From Typha latifolia (Eukaryota > Streptophyta > Magnoliopsida > Poales > Typhaceae): a stretch of DNA of 64,000 bases. Under the pieces are notes generated by a model. It was not told the origin of the DNA. It saw nothing but the letters and a program-made list of their open reading frames with translations, and ran no database searches. Every line of letters begins with the position of its first letter. Position 1 is the stretch's first letter. The stretch covers positions 13,839,001 through 13,903,000 of the forward strand of contig CM034099.1 in the NCBI GenBank assembly GCA_019914945.1, in the 5' to 3' direction. A program made the translations under genes and the position numbers. Below are positions 55,273 through 64,000 of this stretch, in pieces.

Positions 55273-55659
55273 TGTAACAACCTATCCTTAAAGAATTATA
55301 TTATTAATCTTTGCATGGGCACAACGTGGCCAGCCATAGTGTGGCTGTCCTCATGCCCATGCAATGGGGCAGCGTGGGGGAGGTGCCACGCACCACCTCG
55401 CATCGTCATAGCCAACCGGCTGCAGCCAATTTGCTGCGGTGGGACCCAGCGTCGTCGCAGCCACCGCCAACCTCTGTCTCTCTCTCACCGAGGCTGCCCT
55501 ATCGTCGCCGCCGCCGCCACCTCCGCGAGCGCTGGTGAGCTCTTTCTCCTTCTCTCTTCTTCTCTCTCTCACTCTCTTTAATATTCTCTCTCTTTTCCCT
55601 TTTGCTGCCGCCGGCCTACCGCCACTGGGGTAAGCTCTCTTTCCCACTCTCTCTCTCTC

Positions 55660-55717
<58 letters not shown>

Positions 55718-58204
55718 TCTAGTTCCCTTTCTCTTGCCCTTGGGCTCGGACTCGTCGAAGCCGAGCCGCCGACGAGAGATCGGCCGCTAGATGGCCACTA
55801 GCAGCCAATGCCCACCTCGCCGGCCCGGGCCGCACTGTAGGAGGCCAGTGCTGGACCAAGCCCATCATCCTTATTTTTATTTATTTATTTAAGTATTATT
55901 TTCTTGATTAATGCAAATATATTATTTAGACATTAATTATTTTAATAATAATATATATTCTTCAATAATATTAGTATTTATTATAATTTGTATAATCAAT
56001 AAATATAAGTAATACTCATATTTATTTATTTATATCTCTATTAGATTAATATATATATATTGGTAAATTATAATTATCAAATTTATATACTAATATTCTT
56101 ATGAGATATATTTTAAATAATTCTAATAATTTATTATACATTATTATTTTATAACAAATAAAATAATAGGCTTAATTATTTATTTATTATTTTACAAAGT
56201 AATGACTACATAGCCCCTAATTAATCATGATATAATTTAATTATAATTAAGTTCTTATCTATACTTATATTTTTATTTATAATTAAAAATCTAGCTAGCT
56301 ATAAAGATAAGTAGAAATTTCAAAATCTAATAAATCATCATATTTTACATGGACGGATTTTAATTAGATGAACGACTAACTTCTTGCTATTTAAATAATT
56401 TCATATCCCGAACCCCTTTATTTGAGACCCTGTGGACCTTGTTAGCGATGAGTGTCACTCGGTTGATTGGCAAATGTAAGGGATATATGGTTTGCGTCTT
56501 CTGATCAGGGTGAGTAGTCTTATACCCTAGACGCCTTTCTTAAATTATGTTTTGTTATATATTATGTACATGCATGTTTTCGCCTCTAGCATGAGTATAC
56601 TACTTTATCTAGAGATGATTACAGTCGATCATATTTTTATCATGCATATAATTAGGCTGATCTTGAATATTAGTATAATGATGATAAATAGAGATAATGA
56701 GAGATGATTGTATTGTTGTAAGGTTATGTCCAGTTGATCTTTAGCATGAGTTTGCAGGTGTTGAGGATAAAGTTGAAGACTACATTGCATTATTTTTCTC
56801 TTAATTCCTATTCCACTTAAATTCCTGTTATGCATTGACTTGTTATCGTACTGAATATATGCATATGATCTGTCATTTAGAAGGAAAGTATGAAATGTGA
56901 TTGATAGGATAGTTGATAGAAAGCGTGAGGATACCCGAGTGGGCGCAAGGGTTCGGACACGCTTGGTGGATGATTGATCGCTCGAAATAGTCGCGATCCT
57001 GTTGGCCTTATGTCCGAGGTCATTAGTCTGTGTGCGCAGCAGACATTCGGACACATGTTGTTCGTGAGGGCATATGTGGCGAGTTATCCTCATGGGATTT
57101 TTATCAGTTAGGAAGGGTGTCCGGTCTTGATGGATGTTGATACCCTAGCAGGTGGCGGGGTATAAATATTTGAGATACTCTTGCGGGTGGCGGAGTATGC
57201 TTTGAGCCTTTGGACATGATGTTGAGACCGAGTACCTGGTGTTGACTGTGCACAGTGGTCTAGTATGATGATATTATACTGAGATGTCGGTGATGATTGT
57301 GATGTTGAAAAATGCATACGATTTCATTATCATTTGGTTACCTGATTATCGAGTGATCAATATGCATCATATATGGTTGCATTTGATATCATAGCACGGT
57401 CATGGTCGACAAGCATCATATGCCATATTTGAGAGAGAGTTTTGATGATAGTATAACATGGAAGTCTGTTTACTCATTGTCGATGATTATATATTTTTAT
57501 CAGTTATGACATATTATCTACTTTTCATTTATATATTATTGAGGATATATTCATATATTCATTCATGACATGATGCTCTTGCTGATTCATATTATCCAGT
57601 ACACGATTTACTCTCTGTTTGACATCACTAATTTAGTGTAACACTGAGCCTTTTGCTCATGACTCTCTTTATTTCTTTCTTTTTAAACCCCACAGATATT
57701 ATGGTACGTGATATCGCCTTAAGATACATTGATAAGATATTTTAGAGCAAAAATGAGGTAATCTATAGATGCGAGATTGTATAGATGATAGTTTATATAG
57801 AAATTGAGTTGTACCAGTATGTTGATATTTGTACTCTTTTGTATTAGACGATGATTTGTATGATACAGGTCGAATCATGGCGTACTCTTGTATTAGTTGT
57901 TTTAGTTGTATCTTGATGGTTTGTTGTGGCCAGTTTGAGTTCTGCCAGATTATATAATGGTTTAATGTATATTATTGTGGACTGGGATATTCATCTATTA
58001 ACAGGTTTATTTGGTTAATAGTATGATTTATCTGGTGATGGATTATATCACATGGATAGGTTAGCAGGTTTTATTTCATAATATCATGATTATATGTACA
58101 CAGGAGAGTATCTGTGCGTGACGGGCCCCGCCCGACTTGTTGCGTGGCATGTGCCGTGTGGGCACGTGGGCATGCACGTGCCCGTGCTGGGCGGGGGCGT
58201 TACA
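55273..58204 (+). mobile_element. Solo family T LTR T7 with perfect TSD
   Basis: TGTAACAACC (55273) to GGGGGCGTTACA (58204), 2932 bp, flanked by TAGAT on both sides. It has all family domains: GC-rich start, CT-rich tract, 'gccagtgctggaccaagccc', AT-rich block (55868-56340), 'gagaccctgtgg' (56427), conserved block (56900-57100), and a GC-rich 3' end. No interior or second LTR, so it formed by LTR-LTR recombination after insertion. This is the best reference copy for the family. Confidence 0.95.
55663..55712 (+). repeat. (CT)n microsatellite in T7
   Basis: About 25 uninterrupted CT units. Confidence 0.95.
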
Positions 58205-58209
58205 TAGAT

Positions 58210-58759
58210 TGTTATGATCCAACTATGGGATTAGAGTTAATTCGGTTGAGTCGAGTGTAGTCAACTTACATTAGTTAGTTATATATTATCTTATTGTTTT
58301 GGATAATCTGTGTGTGGATCCAATCCGTTTGGAATTTTTACTCCTATAAATAGGAGTGGAGATGTGTTGATAGTTATCATTGAATGAATTTTAGTTTAGC
58401 CACAGTATTCGTTTTGTTTTTATCTTTTACCACAGATGTTAGATCAATTCTATCTTTCTAGGAGTAGATCATAGTCGTACAAGCATTCCGATCTTCCAAA
58501 CCCTATACATCTTCCTCCATCAACAGACACCCTACTTTACAACCATCCACCACTACCCTTGGTCGTCCACCGCCCTCCGACTACTACCGCTACATTGGAT
58601 ATTTACTATTCTACCCTATTTCGACCTTCCTCCACTATTTCATTTCTCACTTTTCATCCGACATCAAATTCTTATGATACAAGAACTATTGGAACCCTAA
58701 CTACCACCACATAAAATATTCAATTTTCTTCCAGATTGATCGAGATTTGGTTCCTAACA
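58210..58759 (+). mobile_element. Reina-like LTR F5
   Basis: TGTTATGATCCAAC (58210) to GGTTCCTAACA (58759), 550 bp, followed by TGGTATCAAAGCC at 58761-58773. TATA box region CTCCTATAAATAGGAGTGG at about 58339-58357. On its left, across T7, lies the PPT-type end of an interior; on its right lies a PBS. It thus looks like both a 3' and a 5' LTR, the pattern left by tandem elements sharing an LTR. Confidence 0.85.
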
Positions 58760-58760
58760 T

Positions 58761-58773
58761 TGGTATCAAAGCC
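58761..58773 (+). other. Primer-binding site after LTR F5
   Basis: TGGTATCAAAGCC, a one-base variant of the Met-type PBS, two bases after the LTR end. Confidence 0.85.
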
Positions 58774-58806
58774 GACGTTCCTCCTGTACAAATGTTAGTA
58801 ATCAGA

Positions 58807-59026
58807 TGTTAGTTAAATTTATTTTATTGTTTTGAATTTTAAATAAATTGGATAATCTGCTTGTGGATCCAATTCGGTAGGGATTTTTACTCCTATAAAT
58901 AGGAGTGGACATGTGTTGATAAATATCATTGAATGAATCTGAGTAAATATCCCTAGCGAATCAGATTCACATACGAATTAACCAATTTATTTAAAATTCA
59001 AAAAAATATATAAAACTAACTAACTT
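58807..59026. repeat. Inverted repeat of LTR F5 5' sequence (about 86-bp arms)
   Basis: The left arm 58807-58893 (TTTTGAATTTTAAATAAATTGG ... GGTAGGGATTTTTACTC) pairs with 58941-59026 (GAGTAAATATCCCTAGCG ... CCAATTTATTTAAAATTCAAA), including a perfect 22-base core. The left arm continues into a partial second copy of LTR F5 (58845-58945 matching 58300-58395, TATA included). The spacer is about 47 bases. A fold-back formed during repair or reverse transcription is likely. Confidence 0.8.
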
Positions 59027-59159
59027 AAGTTAACTGACTCAACTCAACAGATGCGCATTGACAAAACCCGCAGCCGCACCAATCACCCCAATTGGCCTAA
59101 TACAGCTAGTATTTGCCCCATTCCACGATCACTTTTAGAGGTGAGGGAACCGCCTAGAG

Positions 59160-59400
59160 CCTATATTCAATGACACACAAGCCCAAGTGGAAGATAGAAG
59201 AGCGAAGGAGCATTGTTTCTATTGTAATGAGAGATGCAAGCCAAAACACAAATGTGTGGTGGAATGGAATTTGGCAAATTAAGAGCGCCAATTTGCAATC
59301 GATGGTTGGGCTGGCCAAAGTGGATGTTATGAAGGCTTATTACAGATGTTTGGGCTACCTAAACCTCTTTAGGCTGTAGTAGACACTCTAGATTTGCCCC
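59160..59400 (+). pseudogene. Gag zinc-knuckle fragment
   Basis: In frame from about 59190: ERRSKEHCFYCNERCKPKHK followed by CVVEWNLAN and a stop. CFYCNERCKPKHKC has C-x2-C and H-x-C spacing like the chromovirus knuckle in F1 (FHCDERFTPSHKC). After the stop, LPQPSAAPPETMVS resembles the linker to protease. Only this small piece of gag is present. Confidence 0.65.
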
Positions 59401-59579
59401 AGCCATCGGCAGCTCCACCCGAGACCATGGTGAGCGCGACATAACCGAGGGTCGAGTCAAATTTTATCAAATTAGTTTAGTCGACTTAGCCCATCTTCTG
59501 AGTCAAGATCCTCCCAATAAATCAAAGCTTAAGTGAGCTTGCTGTAATGCATCAAGGGTGATTGAGCTGAACTTCAAGT

Positions 59580-59711
59580 GGATGCAAATGACTTGAGTTA
59601 AACCAGCAATGCTAGTTTGGACTGATCTGCCCGAACTGAATGAAGCAAGCTTGAAAGAGTAACTCATCCACCTATCACATTGAGGACAAAGTGAGCGGAA
59701 GCATGATGGAT
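59580..59711 (+). pseudogene. Integrase C-terminal tail fragment
   Basis: LVWTDLPELNEASLKE followed by a stop, then (shifted) HIEDKVSGSMMD directly before the LTR start. It matches the chromo-like tail 'W..LP..EA.W....EDKV' seen in M1. Confidence 0.6.
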
Positions 59712-59868
59712 TGATGTGATCCGAGTTAGACCGGACCACCTCATGGACATTAGGCTCATGGCTTGAGTCACTTATCTAAAAAGAGAGAGGGAGGGAGAGA
59801 GAGAGAGAGAGAGAGATTTCAGCACTTTTTAATTATTTCCAGCTTGAGTCACCTAAATTAAGGATGTT
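59712..59868 (+). mobile_element. Start of a Reina-like 3' LTR
   Basis: TGATGTGATCCGAGTTAGAC follows the EDKV/PPT segment and has the same start as the M1 LTR (TGATGTGATYGGGG). After about 60 bases it runs into an AG-rich tract and then family G LTR sequence, so the LTR is truncated. Confidence 0.6.
59780..59816. repeat. (AG)n microsatellite
   Basis: AGAGAGAGGGAGGGAGAGAG and following AG units. Confidence 0.95.
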
Positions 59869-60420
59869 TTGGTGAATAAGCTTTTCTGGTTGGGGCGTTC
59901 AAACATAGAAGTTGCATTCAAATACTTGCATCACGTTCACAAAGTCAAAGACCCTGTTTTGACCTTTCAAACACCTCACGAGGCCGTTTGTATGCCCCAA
60001 TAATGATTGATTGTATTAGAGTTATTTTCTTAGTTGTTTGGTTGCTAGGCTAGCCTAAAAATATGTAGATGGCAGCCTCATTAGGTTTTTTATTGAACGA
60101 ATCATTGAGTTAACATATCTTCTCCCCTCTAATATGAAGCTTCTCCGTTCTTGTTCAAAACCTAGCCACATTCCACCTGGTTGCCAGTTAACCCTAGCCT
60201 TCTTCAACTGTTGGACCCTCCCGCCGTGGGATATTGACTATATTCTACCCTGTCTTCCTTCACCCCATTCCACATTGTGCAAACCTTACCTGAAACCCAC
60301 ATCCACTCCATCCCGTCAACAAGACCACCACCACCATAACTTCGCCGTATTTCATCCTAGCTACAGTTCGAATCTGCGAAGGGCATAATTATTAAAAACG
60401 TAAATCAGGAACTTTCATAT
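59869..60420 (+). mobile_element. Family G LTR, first tandem copy
   Basis: From GAATAAGCTTTTCTGGTTGG to ATCAGGAACTTTCATATAG. Shares with the next copy, in order: GAATAA...TTTCTGG, ATTCAAA/ATTCGAA, GCTAGGCTAGCC, CAGCCTCATTAGG, CCTAG.CACA, CCACC.TCATAACTTC, CTACAGTTCGAAT.TG, GAAGGGCATAA. Diverged, with edges approximate. Confidence 0.6.
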
Positions 60421-60482
60421 AGTTCAGCTAGATAAGGCTTGGACTAACCAACTAGCCCCGAATAAATAATTTTTACTTTGAG

Positions 60483-61279
60483 GAATAAATATTTCTGGCT
60501 ATCATATTTGAATGCCAGGAAGTCACATTCGAACACCCTGTTTGAACGCGCATGTTAGCAAATATAGAGAACTATTTTTGCCTATTCGATGCTCCATGCG
60601 AGGATGCATTGTTTTTAGGGTTATCTTTTGTTTATTTGCTTGCTAGGCTAGCCTCTTAATATTTGGAAGACAGCCTCATTAGGGTTGTACCAAAGGAAAT
60701 GAACATTGGAACCCTAGGCTTTGCTAAAACTCTTCTCCCTCGCTCTCCCTCTCGTGAGACATCGTTCTTCATCACCAGGGTTCTTCCTAAGCCGTGGAGA
60801 ATGTCGTCGCCATCCTTCCCTTACGTCAGATAGTTCCCTCTCATCCCTGAGAGTACAATCCACTTCTTCTCTTTCATCTAGCTTTATGCTTTATCCCTAA
60901 CCCTAGGCATTATTCCATCTCCACCATCATAACCACCGAGCTGCCTCGCACCGCCGTCGCCTCCATCTTCATCCTTGATCTCTCCTCTTCATTCCACCAC
61001 CGCCTCTTACTTCATCCTGCTGCACCTTGTGCAAATCATACTGACTCCATCCCAACAATTATCACCACCCTCATAACTTCACTATATTTTGCCCTAGATA
61101 CAGTTCGAATATGTGAAGGGCATAAAAATTAGAACATAGATCAGGAACTTATGGATCAAACCCATCTTGTTTCATATATTTCTGGCTACAGGAGATTACT
61201 TGGCAAATATTTTCTTCCGACTGCATGGACTGCCTTCTTGCACCAGAGCTTGATCGGCTAGCCGAGATCAGGTCTAATA
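60483..61279 (+). mobile_element. Family G LTR, second tandem copy
   Basis: Same motif order as 59869-60420 but longer at the 3' end, and followed by a PBS at 61281, so this is the 5' LTR of the gag that follows. The exact 3' end of the LTR is not certain. It is related to the minus-strand LTR at 13812-14335. Confidence 0.65.
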
Positions 61280-61280
61280 G

Positions 61281-61293
61281 TGGTATCAAAGCC
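61281..61293 (+). other. Family G primer-binding site
   Basis: TGGTATCAAAGCC, Met-type PBS variant, 37 bases before the gag ATG. Confidence 0.8.
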
Positions 61294-61317
61294 AGGCTGA
61301 CCTCGGATGGATCATTA

Positions 61318-61806
61318 ATGGCAACGCCTAGAGCTATGACTGCTAGAAGGCAAACGGAAGACCCATACATATCGAAGGAAGGCGCAAATATGGAAACACC
61401 AAGGCGTGTGTCAGTGTTGATGCCAACCTTAGAAAGTCCAATAACCACGGAAGGCCTCGTGTCAGTGTTGATGCCAACCTTAGCACCCACCAACATGATC
61501 CTAGAAAGGTTGGTGAAGGCTAGTGGTGAGAACAAGGAAGACCACTGCGCTGCACGTGAAGCGATTCATGGTTTGCTTTTGGAACGAGGCAAGACCTCAA
61601 CACCTTGGCATCAACCATCGGATTTAACTAGCCCTATTGTGGAACACATCAGCCACAATAATGAGCCGCTCCTTCCACACCCCATAGCACGAGAGGCCAT
61701 GCCTATCTCTAGGCCTGAGCAACCTAACGAGATCCCTAGGAACACCGGCGTGATTTCATGTCGAGGAGGAGCGATGCCCATAGCAACAACACCCTCCCGC
61801 AGCTAG
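61318..61806 (+). CDS. gag: Family G gag N-terminal leader, open for 162 codons
   Basis: I chose the ATG at 61318 (MATPRAMTARRQTEDPYISK) because the longer frame from 61225 would read through the PBS. The product is hydrophilic and lacks a known domain. It contains a direct repeat, VSVLMPTLESPITT and VSVLMPTLAPTN, from a 25-base repeat in the DNA (61408 and 61459). It ends at a stop after TPSRS (61804-61806); capsid-like sequence resumes just downstream in another frame. Position right after a PBS and the following capsid text support Gag. This is one of the cleaner frames in the window, but it is a fragment of a dead element. Confidence 0.6.
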   Translation: MATPRAMTARRQTEDPYISKEGANMETPRRVSVLMPTLESPITTEGLVSVLMPTLAPTNMILERLVKASGENKEDHCAAREAIHGLLLERGKTSTPWHQPSDLTSPIVEHISHNNEPLLPHPIAREAMPISRPEQPNEIPRNTGVISCRGGAMPIATTPSRS

Positions 61807-62115
61807 GGCAGGTCAAGGCTACGGCGACAAAACAACTTTGGTGTACAGGATCGATCAGTATGTCTTGATTTTTTTTCAATATGGCAATCCTCTTTATTGG
61901 ATATACTAGGCCGAGCAATTTTTTGAGTTCCGAAGGACGTCAAAAGACTCCAATGTGTTGCTCGCAAGCTTTTACTTTGAAGGGCTAGCCCTTCAATTGT
62001 ACTGAGGTGCTACAAGGAATGGGCGGCTTGAAATGTGGACTGATCTTACGAGGGGCATTGTGGAAAGATTTGGGACTGCTGGATATGATGATTTCGATGC
62101 TCTGCTCACCAAGAC
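61807..62115 (+). pseudogene. gag: Family G gag capsid part, interrupted
   Basis: In shifted frames: YRIDQYVLIFFQYGNPLYWI, AEQFFEFRRTSKDSNVLLAS, FYFEGLALQLY, a stop, GATRNGRLEMWTDLTRGIVE, RFGTAGYDDFDALLTKT. The 'LASFYFEG.AL..Y' and 'F.RGI..RFG...YDDFD..L.K' blocks are typical Reina-type Gag. It is cut at TKT by LTR T8 starting at 62116. Confidence 0.75.
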
Positions 62116-62315
62116 TGTAATAACCCAAGGTTAAAAAAAAAAAAAAATTACTTCTGCACTGCATGGCACGACAGCTTGTGCCATGCAGTGGCAGCCGAGA
62201 TGGGCGCAACGCGCCCCAAGCGCTGGCCCGGCCAACCTGGCCGAGCCAGCTGGCGCGGTGGGCCCCCGCCGCCGTTGCCGCAGCCTCCCTCCCCACCGCC
62301 TCTCTTCCCCTTTTC

Positions 62316-62349
<34 letters not shown>

Positions 62350-62827
62350 GAGCTCTCGCTAACCTTTCTCTCTCCCTCTCTCTCTCCCAAACACTCTCTC
62401 TCTTTATCCACTGCCGCCGCCACCTCCTCTAGCTCCGGTGAGCCTCCCTCCCTCTCTCTCTCTCCTCCTCTCTCCCTCTCTCCATCTCTCTCTCTCTCTC
62501 TTTTTCTCTTTTTCTCCTTGTCGGCTTCCTCTCAGAACCGCCGGAGGATTGAGCCGTCGGCGAGAGGCCGGCCGCTAAGTGGCCACCAACGGCCGCACCC
62601 CTCCCCCATGGCCCAACCCTCTTTTTTCTTCTTTTTCTTTCTTCTTCTCCTTCTTCTTCTCTTCCTTCTTCCTCTCCTCCTCCTCCTTCTTTCCTCCTCT
62701 CCTCTGTCTGCACTCTGCAAGTGGCGCTGGGCTCGGCCCAGCGCCTTGCTGTGCATGGTGCTGGGCTGAGCCCAGCACTAAATGCAATTCTATTTTCTGT
62801 TTTTTTTTTGTTTTCTCTCTCCTCTCT

Positions 62828-62874
<47 letters not shown>

Positions 62875-64000
62875 ATTAGGTTAGCTTAGTTAATTTAATG
62901 TAATTAAGTTATACAAATTAAATATAATTATATCATAGCTAGTATATAGTTCTAATTATACCATGTTTAACAAAATGCCTGCAATATAAATTACTATTTT
63001 AATCCTAAGGAATTTTAGGGTTATGTACGTATATTTTTACGTAATTAATTGCAGTAACTTAATTCTTATTTTCTTAATTATCAAAAAGAATAATAGACAG
63101 ATAAAATATATTCTAAATACACAAATAAATAATATAATTATGATTGATAAATAACAAAAACAAATATTTGAAGAGTACATAATTACAATAAGAAACTATT
63201 CTTTTGTCTAGTTAATTTTAAATTAATAGAAAGACCGACATATTTGCTATAAATAATTTTAGATCCCGACCCCCCTGTTCAAGATTCCGTGGACTTAGCT
63301 ATCGAGGCATGATCGATATCGTAATTTTCTCTTGATTCCTATTCCACCTAAATTCCTGTTATGCATTGACTTGTTATCGTACTGGATATATGCATATGAT
63401 TTGTCATTTAGAAGGAAAGCATGAAATGTGATTGATAGGATAGTTGATAGAAAGCGTGAGGATACCCGAGTGGGCGCGAGGGTTAGGACGTGCTTGGTGG
63501 ATGATTGATCGCTCGACATGGTCGCGATCCTGTTGGCCTTACGTCTGAGGTCGTTAGTCTGTGTGCGCAGCAGACATTCGGACACATGCCGTTCGCCCGG
63601 GCATATGTGGCGAGTTATCCTCACGAGGTTTCTATCAACTATGTGTGTGCCCGGTCTGGATGGATGTTGATACCTTAGCAAGTGGCGGGGTATGATTATA
63701 TTTGAGATACTCCTTGCGGATGGCAGAGTATGCTCTGAGCCTTCGGGCATGATGTTGAGATCGGGTACCGGGTATTGACTATGCACAATGGTCTAGTACG
63801 ACGATATTATACCGAGATGTCGGTAATGATCGTGATGTTAAGAAATGCATATGACTTCATTATTATCTGACATACCTGATTATTGAGTGGTCAATATACA
63901 TCATATATAATTTTATCTGATATCATAGCATTGTCAGGGTCGGCATGCATCGTGTGTCATATTCGAGAGAGAGTTATGATGATCATATGACGTGGTGATC
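62116..64000 (+). mobile_element. Family T LTR T8 (cut by window end)
   Basis: TGTAATAACCCAAGG (62116) inserted into family G gag; the five bases before it are AAGAC, and the right duplication lies outside the window. Domains: GC-rich start with GCGGTGGGCCCCCGCC, CT-rich tract, an AT dinucleotide run, AT-rich block, CCGACCCCCCTGTTC (63266), conserved block (63440-63640), then AT-rich to the end. Whether it is a solo LTR or a full element cannot be seen. Confidence 0.85.
62831..62879. repeat. (TA)n microsatellite in T8
   Basis: About 24 uninterrupted TA units. Confidence 0.95.

Noticed and set aside
61149..61535. 128-codon minus-strand frame
   Set aside because: Antisense to the family G gag leader; mirrors its 25-base repeat and has no domain.
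62176..62875. Ser/Leu-rich and Arg/Glu-rich frames on both strands, up to 197 codons
   Set aside because: CT- and CTT-rich LTR sequence stays open in many frames; the other T LTRs do not keep these frames.
1..64000. Host protein-coding gene, tRNA, rRNA or biosynthetic cluster
   Set aside because: Every protein-like stretch I could recognise belongs to Gag, protease, RT, RNase H or integrase. No tRNA cloverleaf or rRNA motif was noticed; a tRNAscan and a protein search would be decisive.

Overview
This window is plant nuclear DNA built almost entirely from nested, decayed LTR retrotransposons. I find no host gene, rRNA, tRNA, operon or CRISPR array. The evidence for a land plant is: primer-binding sites matching plant initiator-Met tRNA (TGGTATCAGAGC and variants), many Ty3/gypsy chromovirus-type gag, protease, RT, RNase H and integrase fragments, hAT-type MITE termini, and long LTRs with the ends TGTAAYAACC...GGGGCGTTACA, as in Tekay/Del chromoviruses. 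The density of nesting suggests a large, repeat-rich genome. A monocot is possible, but the sequence does not settle this.

Layout. 1-2435: two minus-strand fragments of a long-LTR family (family T). 2436-8729: a plus-strand T element with a 4.4-kb LTR, a PBS, a short non-coding interior interrupted by a hAT-like MITE, and a PPT. 8730-8920: the start of its 3' LTR. 8608-24830 and 24838-49740 are two tandem copies of one large segment. In order, each copy holds: the T-element PPT and LTR start; a plus-strand Reina-like element (F1), 3' truncated in integrase; a minus-strand LTR/gag scrap; and three minus-strand Reina-like elements (M3, M1, M2), M1 lying between M3 and M2. Each ends in the 5' LTR of a plus-strand chromovirus (E4). 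The copies differ by a few substitutions per hundred bases or fewer on lines compared by eye. Larger differences are a 4.3-kb and a 2.45-kb stretch missing from copy 1, a 517-bp stretch missing from copy 2, an LTR fragment (36259-38405) present only in copy 2, and short fillers.

49747-54450: E4 gag and RT remains, split by a solo T LTR (50592-53302). 55273-58204: a second solo T LTR with a perfect 5-bp target duplication (TAGAT), placed exactly at the edge of another LTR. 58210-62115: a mosaic of Reina-like LTRs, gag and integrase scraps. 62116-64000: another T LTR, cut by the window end and inserted in a gag.

Function. Nothing here looks able to encode a working protein. RT and integrase catalytic sites are altered or deleted, and every pol region carries stops and frameshifts. 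The main interest is structural: how the tandem duplication formed (a templated filler at the junction), microhomology deletions after it, inverted LTR pairs, small non-autonomous DNA elements, and an antisense reading frame that stays open in several T-family LTR copies. All boundaries were read by eye. LTR ends with TG/CA plus PBS, PPT or TSD are good to a few bases; other edges are approximate.
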